Positions 1-9,640 of a stretch of DNA of 62,670 nucleotides are shown here, piece after piece (position 1 is the stretch's first letter; every line of letters starts with the position of its first letter). The position numbers were made by a program, and so were the translations under genes. Source of the DNA: Amphritea atlantica (lineage in GTDB: Bacteria; Pseudomonadota; Gammaproteobacteria; Pseudomonadales; Balneatricaceae); contig NZ_JAHKQE010000016.1 in the NCBI RefSeq assembly GCF_018860855.1, forward strand, positions 1-62,670, given 5' to 3'. Under the pieces are notes generated by a model. It searched no databases and had not been told where the DNA came from. It saw only the letters and a program-made list of their open reading frames with translations.

Positions 1-40
1 GTGAGAGATGGTATCTACAGGTGCAATATCGGCCAACCAC

Positions 41-162
41 CACGTAGGGTGGCGGTGAGGAACGAACCGCACCGTTAGGATCAATGGCGCCAATGACGAT
101 GGTGCGGTGTCAATCGTGGGTTATGGAGATGGTGCGGTTCGCAAGCTCACCAAGCACCCTAC
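41..162. repeat. Palindromic intergenic repeat, complete copy
   Basis: The stretch is bounded by inverted ends: CGTAGGGTGGCGGTGAGG near 43-60 and GGTGCGGTTCGCAAGCTCAC near 131-150 followed by CACCCTAC to 162. Each end also holds a GGTGCGGTT/AACCGCACC core. The same ends occur near 39557-39764 and, in tandem, at 44946-45418. No open reading frame with transposase features lies inside, so it looks like a REP- or MITE-type non-autonomous element. The right end overlaps the stop codon of the neighbouring ABC ATPase gene. Confidence 0.7.
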
Positions 163-1205
163 CTCGCAAAGGCGATGGGGCGATGCGCGGCAACATGCAG
201 GGATACCTGTGAGCCTACCTCAAACATCAGCGGCTCAAAGATTTCAGACTCGATTCGTCGACCCGATGGTAACAACAGATGATAAACCACCGAATGACCG
301 AGAAACTCTTTCTGCTCGACCGTCGCCATAATACTGCCCTTATCCATACTCGGCCGAATATCGGCTGGGCGAATAAACAGAGATAAACGCTTACCGGATT
401 CCGCGCCAAACGGCTCGGCAAACTCAAGGGTGCCCAACTCGGTATGCACAGAGGTTTCATTCAAGCATTCCCCATCAAACAACTCCCCCTTTCCGACGAA
501 CCCAGCCACCAGCGGATTAACCGGCTGATAATAGAGCTCTGTGGGTGAACCCCACTGCTGTAATTCACCCTGCGCCAAAATACCCAATTTATCACTGATT
601 GCGAACGCTTCTTCCTGATCGTGCGTCACCATAATCGATGCGATCCCCTGATCTTTAAGAATAGCGCGAACTTCGAGGGCAAGCTGACGACGTAGGTCAG
701 TATCCAAATTAGAGAAAGGCTCATCCATCAATAGAAGATTGGGCTTAGGCGCCAGCGCTCGGGCTAATGCCACCCGCTGCTGCTGTCCACCAGACAACTC
801 ATGGGGGTAACGGGCAGAGATATCCGGCAATTCAACCAGCTTTAACAGTTCCGCCACCGCCTGTCTTTTCGCGGCACCGCTATGCTTTTGCAGCCCGAAA
901 GCAATGTTGTCGTATACGCTAAGGTGAGGAAACAACGCATAATCCTGAAACACAACACCGATGCTGCGTTGCTCCGGTGGCAAAGTGGAACCGACCGTAG
1001 AGATTGCCTGACCATTCTGCAGAATACTGCCGGCCAACACTGGATTAAAACCCGCTATCGCCCGCAATACCGTCGTTTTACCGCAACCACTGGGACCGAG
1101 CAAGCAGGCAATTTCCCCCGACTGCAGTTGAAAATTCAATCTTTCGGTAATCACTGCATTTTCATAGCCGCAGCTGAGTGAATTGAGTTCCAGCAGAGGA
1201 ATCAT
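159..1205 (-). CDS. fbpC: Ferric iron ABC transporter ATP-binding protein (FbpC-like)
   Basis: This 348-residue protein is an ABC ATPase of the FbpC/FutC/PotA group, expected to power import of ferric iron through a periplasmic-protein-dependent permease. Visible motifs are Walker A GPSGCGKT (37-44), the Q-loop in VVFQDY, signature LSGGQ (137-141), Walker B LLLMDEP (157-163) and the H-loop His195. A TOBE-like C-terminal regulatory region follows. A good Fur box lies 23 bp upstream of the start, which supports an iron role. No permease or binding-protein gene is next to it, so partners must lie elsewhere. The TAG stop falls inside the palindromic repeat at 41-162. The ABC subfamily is certain; iron specificity is inferred. 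Confidence 0.82.
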   Translation of the reverse strand: MIPLLELNSLSCGYENAVITERLNFQLQSGEIACLLGPSGCGKTTVLRAIAGFNPVLAGSILQNGQAISTVGSTLPPEQRSIGVVFQDYALFPHLSVYDNIAFGLQKHSGAAKRQAVAELLKLVELPDISARYPHELSGGQQQRVALARALAPKPNLLLMDEPFSNLDTDLRRQLALEVRAILKDQGIASIMVTHDQEEAFAISDKLGILAQGELQQWGSPTELYYQPVNPLVAGFVGKGELFDGECLNETSVHTELGTLEFAEPFGAESGKRLSLFIRPADIRPSMDKGSIMATVEQKEFLGHSVVYHLLLPSGRRIESEIFEPLMFEVGSQVSLHVAAHRPIAFAR

Positions 1206-1227
1206 ACGTCGGGCGCTCTCTATCCTA

Positions 1228-1246
1228 AATGAAAATGATTCTCGCT
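1228..1246 (-). promoter_or_regulatory. Fur box upstream of fbpC
   Basis: Read on the minus strand, AGCGAGAATCATTTTCATT matches the 19-bp Fur consensus AATGATAATCATTATCATT at 15 of 19 positions. It ends 23 bp before the fbpC start, where a repressor would block transcription. It suggests iron-repressed expression of the ATPase gene. Confidence 0.7.
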
Positions 1247-1348
1247 TATCTCTAGCAATATTTCAACCGAGATTCTCGCCAGTACCACAACCGTTACCCT
1301 TCGATCTCAAACGCCCATAAAGAAAGCTGTGTCTCTAGGCTTTGATGC

Positions 1349-1380
1349 AAGCTCTTAACTAAGCTCTTAACTAAGCCCTT
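1349..1380. repeat. Short tandem repeat, 12-bp unit
   Basis: The unit AAGCTCTTAACT occurs twice head to tail and is followed by a partial third copy (AAGCCCTTA). It lies between fbpC and ampE and has no evident function. Confidence 0.6.
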
Positions 1381-1422
1381 ATCCAGATTGAATCGAAGAG
1401 CGAGGCAATATTAGATCTAAAC

Positions 1423-2247
1423 TTAATAAAAAGGTGTTTCAATTCCCATCATCGTTAAAACCGCCAGCAGTACTAACCAGAAAATCGCTGCCCGTCGAAT
1501 TAACTTATTTAAGCCAATAATCTCTTCAGCCGCTAAATGTCTAAACTGATCATCCCCCTGAGTAACCAATGGATACTGCCTCGCACTTTCCTCCCCCAAC
1601 GCACCCAGAGCAATGCGGAACAACCATTCACGGTATCCCCAACTCTTCGCTTCAGGGTTTTTCAATTGGTTATAGGCACTCACCCCGTTGCCCACCATAA
1701 AGAATGTAAAACCTAACAGCTTGGCCGGGATGCCAATGATCAACTTAGACAACCAAACTTGCCGTGCCCTATTGGACCAGAGCGCCAAAAGCAGCCCTGG
1801 TAATCCCAAGCAGATAAACCAAAACAGGAGCACAAAAAAACCGGTCAACGATAGATAGAGATACTGCTGACAGATAGCATAATGAGCAGTCTGATTATCA
1901 CGAACATCATCCGTACGCTGAAGTCCTAATAGCCCCGCTAACTGCAACCAAGATGCCTCAAAGTCGCCCTGACACCAGTCCTGATAATACTTACCGGTCA
2001 AATCACTAGGTGACCAGTTTTCCACAAAGAGATACAGCGCCAACACTTCTACAGCCAGCACCAACACACCAAACTTCCAACTAAAAAACTCAAGCAGTAA
2101 TACTTCGCCAACGACCAGAGCAGCGATTAACAACAGCCAAGATCGATTACGCGATGGCAACGCTGCTGCTGACCATTTCACTAACCCTGGCGAGCGGCGC
2201 TTATAACGTCCGAATATCATCAGCAACATCACCGCTAGAAACTTCAT
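1423..2247 (-). CDS. ampE: AmpE-like inner membrane protein
   Basis: A 274-residue membrane protein close to the usual AmpE length. Hydrophobic segments are visible near residues 35-75, 130-160 and 170-190 and at the C terminus. AmpE belongs to the CobD/CbiB-like superfamily and is encoded with AmpD in the beta-lactamase induction and murein recycling locus; its biochemical activity is poorly defined. The start overlaps the ampD stop (ATGA at 2244-2247), so the two are translationally coupled. Identity rests on the membrane pattern, on motifs such as the Y-x-D-W stretch, and on the ampD neighbour. Confidence 0.85.
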   Translation of the reverse strand: MKFLAVMLLMIFGRYKRRSPGLVKWSAAALPSRNRSWLLLIAALVVGEVLLLEFFSWKFGVLVLAVEVLALYLFVENWSPSDLTGKYYQDWCQGDFEASWLQLAGLLGLQRTDDVRDNQTAHYAICQQYLYLSLTGFFVLLFWFICLGLPGLLLALWSNRARQVWLSKLIIGIPAKLLGFTFFMVGNGVSAYNQLKNPEAKSWGYREWLFRIALGALGEESARQYPLVTQGDDQFRHLAAEEIIGLNKLIRRAAIFWLVLLAVLTMMGIETPFY

Positions 2248-2822
2248 CCTTGTATCTCCATCTTCAGTTGCCGGTTAAAATACGCTCGATTAAATGCCGG
2301 ACCGGGGTCTGTTTTACGTTGCGGTGCAATATCTTCATGGCCGGTAATCTCTTCCGTGGTCATCTTTGGATAATAACCGATCAATGCCGCCGTCACCCGC
2401 GCTAACTGTTTATATTGCTGTACCGTATAAGGGACATCGTCAGCCCCTTCCAACTCAATACCAATGGAAAAATCATTACAGTTGTCGCAGCCGGCATATT
2501 CTGACTGGCCCGCATGCCAAGCACGCTGATCAAAGCTGACAAACTGAACCAACTGACCATCACGCTCAATCAACAGATGAGCCGATACCTGCAAAGTTGC
2601 AATCGTTGCAAAATAGGGATCAACGGAAGTATCTAACCGGTTTAGAAAGAAATCCCGAACATAGCCTCCGCCGAACTTCCTCGGCGGTAAACTGATATTA
2701 TGGATCACCAATAGACGCGGCACCTGGTTAGCGGGACGCTGATTAAAGTTGGGCGATGGGCAATGCTCCGCAGCATTCAACCACCCCGCGTTGATCTGTA
2801 AATTATCCTTAGACTGCGTCAT
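2244..2822 (-). CDS. ampD: 1,6-anhydro-N-acetylmuramyl-L-alanine amidase AmpD
   Basis: AmpD is a cytoplasmic zinc amidase that removes the stem peptide from anhydro-muropeptides during peptidoglycan recycling, thereby setting the AmpR signal level. With the start at 2822 the protein has 192 residues, the family size. Expected zinc ligands are visible: His41 in VIHNISLP, His162 in TGHEDIAP and Asp172 in KTDPGPAF. The reading frame stays open to 2924, but the ATG at 2822 has a Shine-Dalgarno (GAGG) and begins the family-typical N terminus, so the longer form is unlikely. It forms an operon with ampE. Confidence 0.93.
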   Translation of the reverse strand: MTQSKDNLQINAGWLNAAEHCPSPNFNQRPANQVPRLLVIHNISLPPRKFGGGYVRDFFLNRLDTSVDPYFATIATLQVSAHLLIERDGQLVQFVSFDQRAWHAGQSEYAGCDNCNDFSIGIELEGADDVPYTVQQYKQLARVTAALIGYYPKMTTEEITGHEDIAPQRKTDPGPAFNRAYFNRQLKMEIQG

Positions 2823-2961
2823 TTTTCCTCGAACAGCGACTACTTTACCCAGCGGGTTTCCGTTAGAATAGCCGCCTGTGAGCGACCACTGACTGAATAG
2901 TACCACGGCGCGCACATCAGACAAGCTATCAACACAGCCTTCGCCTGCGATAGCCGATTAA

Positions 2962-3837
<876 letters not shown>

Positions 3838-4203
3838 TTGCTTTTAGTGCCTTTATCAACGGCTGTATTCACTGCTGTATTAACGGCTGTGAATAAAGCT
3901 TTAAGTGAGTCAGGACACTGAAAGCTGTCAGTGACAAACAAAAGCCTGACATTTAAGGCTTAAAGTCGAACACCTAAAACCGCAGAGAATGATTACTCTT
4001 TGATCACCCTATGCATAAAACGAAAAAATCCACCGCTGAGGTGGATTTTTTATAGTGGTAGTAGCTAAACCAGCCCACTATTTATTCCAAATTAGAAATA
4101 ATAAGCAATTGAGATACAATACCCATTTTGAGCACAAGCGCTATCAAAAAGCGGTTGATTTACCACAAACCACCCTATTGACTCAATTCATCGCTAGAGT
4201 CGA
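3838..4203. other. Gene-free stretch after nadC
   Basis: This 366-bp stretch holds a rho-independent terminator (4023-4051). Before it is AT-rich sequence with short direct repeats of a GGCTGT(A/G) word at 3858-3892. I see no tRNA fold and no convincing small reading frame. Confidence 0.6.
4023..4051 (+). terminator. Rho-independent terminator downstream of nadC
   Basis: A 12-bp inverted repeat (AAAAAATCCACC ... GGTGGATTTTTT) with a 5-nt loop ends in a T run on the plus strand. The A run on the other arm makes it potentially bidirectional, so it could also stop minus-strand transcription from the 4204-4563 gene. Confidence 0.85.
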
Positions 4204-4563
4204 TTATGGCGCTTGACGACGACAATCCGCCGCGCCGATCAATTCCCACTCATCACTTTTCTGAATCTGTAGAATATCGTAAACCTCAACTACGGTTTTA
4301 TTAACGTTATTATTCCACAGAATCTGACAGATCTCGGTGGCACTATCATTACGCTTTTCACCGTTTTCACGGGGCAACATCCCGATCGCCAGAATACCGC
4401 CATCCGACCACCATACCGGTGTCGCTGGGTACTTATCCGGCTGCGCTGCTAAATCGGCTTCAACTGCTGCCCGCTTTGCCAGTGATAAGGGTTCGTCATA
4501 GAGGAAATAAGTCACCGCTGCGGTAATCGCCACCAGCAAAATGAGCATTGTTTTTTTATTCAT
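4204..4563 (-). CDS. Small secreted or membrane-anchored protein of unknown function
   Basis: I do not recognise this 119-residue protein. It starts MNKKT followed by one hydrophobic segment (about residues 5-22), an uncleaved anchor or signal peptide. The rest is soluble, with two cysteines (in TEICQIL and AADCRRQ) that could form a periplasmic disulfide. It lies downstream of pilA on the same strand, separated by a terminator, and converges on nadC. Proximity suggests, but does not show, a link to pili. It has a normal start and plausible composition, so it is probably a real gene. Confidence 0.65.
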   Translation of the reverse strand: MNKKTMLILLVAITAAVTYFLYDEPLSLAKRAAVEADLAAQPDKYPATPVWWSDGGILAIGMLPRENGEKRNDSATEICQILWNNNVNKTVVEVYDILQIQKSDEWELIGAADCRRQAP

Positions 4564-4652
4564 GGAGTACCGAGTAATCGACTAATAACAAAGTCACAGT
4601 AAATCAAAATCTTAACGAATAAACTAGTCGCCATTAGGCTAATTTCAGACAT

Positions 4653-4684
4653 AAAAAAAGCGCAAATTTCTTTGCGCTTTTTTT
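4653..4684 (-). terminator. Terminator downstream of pilA
   Basis: A near-perfect palindrome AAAAAAAGCGCAAA ... TTTGCGCTTTTTTT with a short loop lies 14 bp after the pilA stop. The T run on the minus strand makes a strong rho-independent terminator, as expected for a highly expressed pilin gene. Confidence 0.88.
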
Positions 4685-4697
4685 GAATACTTAAAAT

Positions 4698-5144
4698 TTA
4701 ATCACAATAACCTTTAGCTACACAGCCACTATCCTCATCAACCGCCCATGCAACAGCGCCATGACTAATCGTGCCATTAAGTATATAAGTCTCCCCACCT
4801 AAGCCGTTATCCGAAACTGCTTGAGCTGTAATATCAATCGCTTGACTAGTAACACCACTAATACCCACGCTGGCAACATACTGACCAATTGCAGCACCTA
4901 ATAACGCCTGACTAACTGTGTTATTTTGTCCATCACACTCTGTTAACGAACCATCAACCTGAGCACACACTTCAATAGCTGACTTAACCCCCCCCGTAGC
5001 ATTTACTACTTCAGAGAATTTAGCCTTAGCTGCATAAGTCTGATATGCCGGCAACGCAATCGCTGCCAAGATACCGATAATCGCTACTACGATCATCAAT
5101 TCGATTAGGGTAAAACCCTGTTGTTTATTCATCGTTTTTTTCAT
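4698..5144 (-). CDS. pilA: Type IV major pilin PilA
   Basis: The protein has 148 residues including a 10-residue leader that ends in Gly before [12 protein letters not shown], the canonical class IVa prepilin site with Glu5 of the mature pilin. PilD cleaves and N-methylates at this Phe. The hydrophobic alpha-1 helix is followed by a short globular domain. Four cysteines are visible, including a very small C-terminal pair (GCVAKGYCD) that would give a six-residue disulfide-bound D-loop. The start at 5144 is chosen because GGAGAG lies 8 nt upstream; the ATG four codons later has no ribosome site. It is divergent from pilBCD, as in Pseudomonas. Confidence 0.95.
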   Translation of the reverse strand: MKKTMNKQQGFTLIELMIVVAIIGILAAIALPAYQTYAAKAKFSEVVNATGGVKSAIEVCAQVDGSLTECDGQNNTVSQALLGAAIGQYVASVGISGVTSQAIDITAQAVSDNGLGGETYILNGTISHGAVAWAVDEDSGCVAKGYCD

Positions 5145-5503
5145 TCGTTATCTCTCCAGCGAGTAAAGTATTCATCATCGTCCCTGCTCCGAACGACTTC
5201 TTTCCCTTGCCATTATGGCTCTTCATCCATGCTCCTACGAGCCTGATATGAATAGTAACCTATTTTTTATGGCAGTCCAGTGACTTAAAGCAAGTGTCTG
5301 TTGATTCTCAAACCGACCAATAGATGTTACTTTACATATAGATAATAATACAAGACAGTAAGAGTGTTAGCGTGCCATTTAAGCTACAACTAAGGTCGCA
5401 ACTTAAACAAAGAAGGCCAGCTACCCTTTCCATGCCGTTATTAATAACCTTATTACTGCGCTATCAACGAGAGCAACACAGATAAAATGGATTCTCTGAA
5501 ACG
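5145..5503. other. Divergent pilA/pilB control region
   Basis: This 359-bp stretch must hold the promoters of both pilA (minus) and pilBCD (plus). I found no good sigma-54 (-24/-12) match in it. A 37-codon frame beginning GTG at 5372 and ending at 5485 lies just before pilB; see the findings. Nothing else is evident. Confidence 0.5.
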
Positions 5504-7222
5504 ATGAGTGTACAACCCTTTCAGCCGCTCAGTGGCTTGGCCAGACGACTGGTAAATGATGGTGTGTTTTCATCCGATGTGGCGATGGATGCACTAAAAA
5601 CCGCCCGTAAAGACAACAAGCCCTTTATTGCCCACATTATCGAAAACCGCTTGGTAAGCGCTTACCGAGCCGCTGCCGCTGCCGCTGATGAGTTCGGCAT
5701 GCCGTTATTTGATCTCGATGTGATCGATGTTGAATCACTGCCTCAGGGGTTAGTCGATGAAAAACTGATCACTAAACACCATGCGCTGCCGCTCATTAAG
5801 CGGGAAAACCGCCTCTATGTGGCGATCTCTGACCCTACCAATATACAGGCGCTGGATGAATTCAAATTTCATACCGGCACCACCACCGAAGGGGTCATCG
5901 TTGAGGAGGATAAACTTGCTCATCTGATCGATACCTTCTTGGATGAACAAAACTCTGCTCTCGATGGCTTAGAAGATGCCGATCTCGACAATCTGGAGAT
6001 CGACGAAGGACTACAAGAACAGCAAGAAGATAGCGGCGAAGAGGCGGCCAGTGAAGCGCCTATCGTGCGTTTTGTTAACAAAATATTGCTAGATGCGATC
6101 AAAAATGGCGCGTCCGATATTCACTTCGAACCCTATGAAAAATCCTATCGTATCCGCTGCCGTATCGATGGCATTTTGCAAGAGGTGGCTAAACCACCGT
6201 CAAACTTAGCCCCCCGTCTTAGTGCCCGTTTGAAAGTTATGTCCCAGATGGATATCTCTGAACGACGGATGCCACAGGATGGCCGGATTAAGATGAAGAT
6301 ATCTAAAAATCGCGCTATTGATTTTCGGGTGAACACTCTGCCCACCCTTTGGGGCGAAAAAATAGTACTGCGTATTCTCGATCCGACCAGCGCACAGATG
6401 GGGATCGAAGCGCTGGGGTATGATGAAGATCAAAAAGAGCTCTATATGCAGACCCTGCAAAAGCCTCAGGGGATGATCCTCGTTACCGGCCCCACCGGTA
6501 GTGGTAAAACCGTCTCGCTCTATACTGGCCTTAATATTCTCAATACCGTTGAACGCAATATCTCCACCGCGGAAGACCCTGTCGAGATCAACCTTGAGGG
6601 GATCAACCAGGTTCATGTCAACAATAAAGTAGGTCTAACCTTTGCCGAGGCTCTACGCTCCTTCCTACGTCAAGACCCGGATGTGGTCATGGTGGGGGAG
6701 ATACGGGATATTGAAACCGCCGAGATCGCCATCAAAGCGGCCCAAACCGGTCATATGGTTTTATCCACCCTGCACACCAACAGTGCTGCAGAGACGTTGA
6801 CTCGACTGCGCAACATGGGCGTGCCGGCTTTTAATATTGCCACCTCGGTATCCCTTATTATTGCCCAGCGCCTCGGCAGACGCCTGTGCAGCGGCTGTAA
6901 AAAGCCAACAACTATTCCTGAAGCAACCCTGTTAGAAGAGGGCTTTACCCAGGAGCAGATTGCCGCCGGTTTGAATCTGTTTGAACATAACCCCGAAGGC
7001 TGCAATAAATGTAATAAGGGCTATAAAGGCCGTGTGGGCGTCTACGAAACCATGAAAATGACACCGGAAATTGCTCAGGTCATCATGGACAACGGCTCAT
7101 CCTTGGATATTCTGGCACAGGCAAATGCTCAAGGCTTTAGATCACTACGTAAATCGGGTTTGCGTAAGGTGATTCAGGGGGTCACCAGCCTAGAAGAGAT
7201 GAACCGAGTCATAAAACTCTAA
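5504..7222 (+). CDS. pilB: Type IV pilus extension ATPase PilB
   Basis: PilB is the cytoplasmic hexameric ATPase that drives pilus polymerisation. The 572-residue protein has an N-terminal GspE/MshEN domain (about 50-155), an acidic linker near 155-175 and the secretion ATPase core. Walker A GPTGSGKT is near residue 329, and the Asp and His boxes and Walker B (VVMVGEIRD) near 391. A tetracysteine zinc site is formed by CSGC near 461 and CNKC near 501, typical of PilB rather than the retraction ATPase PilT. It starts the pilB-pilC-pilD-coaE-yacG set. Confidence 0.97.
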   Translation: MSVQPFQPLSGLARRLVNDGVFSSDVAMDALKTARKDNKPFIAHIIENRLVSAYRAAAAAADEFGMPLFDLDVIDVESLPQGLVDEKLITKHHALPLIKRENRLYVAISDPTNIQALDEFKFHTGTTTEGVIVEEDKLAHLIDTFLDEQNSALDGLEDADLDNLEIDEGLQEQQEDSGEEAASEAPIVRFVNKILLDAIKNGASDIHFEPYEKSYRIRCRIDGILQEVAKPPSNLAPRLSARLKVMSQMDISERRMPQDGRIKMKISKNRAIDFRVNTLPTLWGEKIVLRILDPTSAQMGIEALGYDEDQKELYMQTLQKPQGMILVTGPTGSGKTVSLYTGLNILNTVERNISTAEDPVEINLEGINQVHVNNKVGLTFAEALRSFLRQDPDVVMVGEIRDIETAEIAIKAAQTGHMVLSTLHTNSAAETLTRLRNMGVPAFNIATSVSLIIAQRLGRRLCSGCKKPTTIPEATLLEEGFTQEQIAAGLNLFEHNPEGCNKCNKGYKGRVGVYETMKMTPEIAQVIMDNGSSLDILAQANAQGFRSLRKSGLRKVIQGVTSLEEMNRVIKL

Positions 7223-7269
7223 CAGCGTTAACTTTTAATCTATTAAACCTGTAAACGGATGCAATTCAG

Positions 7270-8496
7270 ATGGCGAAGAAAGCAACAGATAAAACCCCTC
7301 TGACTTTTAACTGGGAAGGTAAGGACAAAAGCGGCAACCAGAGCAAGGGCGCCATCAATGCTCAGAGCATTACTGAAGCGAAAGCGATGCTACGCAAGCA
7401 GGGCATTATGCCAAAAAAGGTGCGTAAACAGACTTACAGTATGTTTAGCAACCATAACAAACCGATAAAACCGATGGATATTGCCCTGTTTACCCGTCAG
7501 ACCGCCACGATGCTGAAGTCTGGCGTACCGCTATTGCAGGGCTTTGAGATCGTCGCCAACGGGGTTGAAAAAGCCCAAATGAAAAAGGTGATCTACGACC
7601 TTAAAACCGATGTAAGTGGTGGTACTAGCTTTGCTAAAGCACTAGAGCGACACCCTAAATATTTTGATGATCTTTATTGCAATCTAGTCCATGCGGGGGA
7701 GAGCTCCGGCTCACTGGAAACGATGCTAGACCGTATAGCTAGCTATAAAGAGAAGATGGAGACCCTGAAAAAGAAAATCAAGAAAGCACTGACCTACCCT
7801 ATTGCAGTTATCGTGGTCGGTTTAGTCGTCTCCGCCATTCTTTTGATCAAAGTAGTTCCGCAATTTGAGAGCGTGTTTTCCAGTTTTGGCGCAGACCTAC
7901 CCGCGTTCACTATGTTCGTAGTCGGTTTATCTAAAGTCGCGCAAGATTGGTGGTTTATCGCCATCATTGTCATCGTGCTAACAGGCTTTGCCTTCACGAA
8001 AGCCCATGAAAAATCGAGAGGTTTCCGTGAGTGGCTCGACCGCGCCGTACTCAAAATCCCTATCATTGGACAAATTCTACACAACTCGGCTATTGCTCGC
8101 TTTGCCCGAACCTTGGCAACGACCTTTGCGGCAGGGGTGCCCTTAGTGGATGCGCTCGACTCAGCAGCCGGCGCATCGGGTAACATTGTCTATGAAAAAG
8201 CGATTCAACAGATAAAAAATGGCGTCTCTACCGGCCAGTCACTGCAAAATGCCGTCACCATGACAGGACTCTTTCCCGCCATGGCTACACAGATGATCGC
8301 CATTGGTGAAGAAGCGGGTTCTCTAGAGATGATGCTGGATAAAGTCGCTAGCTATTATGAAGAGGAAGTAGATAACGCCGTCGACAACCTCTCAACCCTG
8401 ATAGAACCCATGATTATGGCTATTCTCGGTATTCTGGTGGGTGGTTTGGTTATCGCCATGTATCTACCGATCTTCCAATTGGGTAACGTTGTCTAA
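7270..8496 (+). CDS. pilC: Type IV pilus inner membrane platform protein PilC
   Basis: PilC is the polytopic inner-membrane platform on which PilB acts to assemble PilA. The 408-residue protein has two T2SSF (GspF) domains, around 73-196 and 277-398, each followed by strongly hydrophobic segments (near 173-195, 225-245 and 375-400). The conserved motifs MLKSGVPLLQG and AGVPLVDALD mark the two repeats. It follows pilB by 47 bp and precedes pilD by 118 bp. Confidence 0.96.
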   Translation: MAKKATDKTPLTFNWEGKDKSGNQSKGAINAQSITEAKAMLRKQGIMPKKVRKQTYSMFSNHNKPIKPMDIALFTRQTATMLKSGVPLLQGFEIVANGVEKAQMKKVIYDLKTDVSGGTSFAKALERHPKYFDDLYCNLVHAGESSGSLETMLDRIASYKEKMETLKKKIKKALTYPIAVIVVGLVVSAILLIKVVPQFESVFSSFGADLPAFTMFVVGLSKVAQDWWFIAIIVIVLTGFAFTKAHEKSRGFREWLDRAVLKIPIIGQILHNSAIARFARTLATTFAAGVPLVDALDSAAGASGNIVYEKAIQQIKNGVSTGQSLQNAVTMTGLFPAMATQMIAIGEEAGSLEMMLDKVASYYEEEVDNAVDNLSTLIEPMIMAILGILVGGLVIAMYLPIFQLGNVV

Positions 8497-8614
8497 ATTA
8501 TAACAGCCAAATTTAATATTTTATTTCAAAAGCGTTCAGGCTGTTATGGGATACTGATATACAGCCAACGCTATAGAATGATCACACCCATGTTACTGTA
8601 GGCCGAACTTCCTT

Positions 8615-9601
8615 ATGTACGAAATTATTGCAGCAACACCTTGGTTGGCGATCACGTTAACCGGTGTTTTTTCTTTGCTAGTCGGTAGTTTTCTTAATGT
8701 GGTTATTTACCGCCTACCGCTGATGATGGAACGGGAATGGCAGCAAATGACCGAAGAAGCCGCTGCATCTGCTGAAACCGATGCGACGCTACCGCAAGCA
8801 GTCATAACCGAAACATCCTTAGAAACTTGCATAGAAACATCCTTATCAACTGACGATCCATCAGAAGCCTCCTTGCTAAAAGAACAACCGCTAGAAAACG
8901 ATAACGATAAGGTCTTTAATCTTTCACACCCCGCTTCGACCTGCCCTCACTGTGGACATCTAATTCGCTGGTATGAAAACATCCCGCTTATTAGCTATTT
9001 TCTGATCCTCAGGGGGCGCTGTAGCCGCTGTAAAACCCGCATATCGATACGCTACCCGCTGATCGAGCTGATCACCGCCGCCATTTCCGCTTTTATTGTC
9101 TACCAGTTTGGTTTTAATACCCTGGCACTGGCGATTATTTTCTTTAGCTGGTGCCTGATCACGCTGACCGCGATCGATTTAGATCATCAACTGCTGCCGG
9201 ATAAGATCACCCTACCGCTGCTTTGGCTCGGCCTGATCGTTAACAGCTTTGGCTATTTCACTAGCCTGCCGTTGGCACTCTGGGGCGCGGTACTCGGCTA
9301 TCTCTCACTCTGGTCGGTCTACTGGATCTTTAAGCTGGTGACAGGCAAAGAGGGGATGGGCTACGGCGACTTTAAGTTACTCGCAGCGCTAGGTGCTTGG
9401 GCCGGAGCGGATATGTTACCGCTAATCATCCTCGCGTCATCGCTGATTGGCGCCGTAACCGGCGGTTTAATGATACTTTTCCGGCGTCACGGATCGCAAA
9501 CACCGATGCCATTCGGCCCCTACCTAGCGGGTGCGGGCTGGGTTGCGCTATTATGGGGCGATAGTCTTACCGGTTGGTACCTGCAACTGCTAAGCTTATA
9601 A
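8615..9601 (+). CDS. pilD: Prepilin peptidase / N-methyltransferase PilD with an internal insertion
   Basis: PilD cleaves prepilin leaders and N-methylates the new Phe1. The zinc-binding cytoplasmic domain has C110-x2-C113 and C136-x2-C139. The aspartyl protease residues sit in TAIDLDHQLLPD (near 185-196) and GYGDFKLL. At 328 residues it is about 40 longer than typical PilD. The extra material is a Glu/Thr/Ser-rich low-complexity stretch at about 47-99, between the first membrane helix and the zinc module. Its likely substrate, PilA, is divergent at 4698-5144. Confidence 0.95.
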   Translation: MYEIIAATPWLAITLTGVFSLLVGSFLNVVIYRLPLMMEREWQQMTEEAAASAETDATLPQAVITETSLETCIETSLSTDDPSEASLLKEQPLENDNDKVFNLSHPASTCPHCGHLIRWYENIPLISYFLILRGRCSRCKTRISIRYPLIELITAAISAFIVYQFGFNTLALAIIFFSWCLITLTAIDLDHQLLPDKITLPLLWLGLIVNSFGYFTSLPLALWGAVLGYLSLWSVYWIFKLVTGKEGMGYGDFKLLAALGAWAGADMLPLIILASSLIGAVTGGLMILFRRHGSQTPMPFGPYLAGAGWVALLWGDSLTGWYLQLLSL

Positions 9602-9640
9602 ATATCGAATTGATACAACGCTGAATCCAGAGAGACTGAT

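Noticed and set aside
159-1205. Maltose or spermidine transporter assignment for the ABC ATPase
   Set aside because: The Fur box and the FbpC-like sequence favour iron; however, substrate cannot be proven from the ATPase alone.
2823-2924. N-terminal extension of AmpD
   Set aside because: The ATG at 2822 has a ribosome site and matches the family start; the extra 34 residues have no counterpart.
3838-4022. tRNA or small RNA gene after nadC
   Set aside because: No cloverleaf, no GTTC-type T-loop and no promoter were seen; only a terminator is clear.
5145-5503. Sigma-54 promoter for pilA
   Set aside because: No GG-N10-GC element with a reasonable match was found on the minus strand; a TTGCTTT word exists but lacks the -24 GG.
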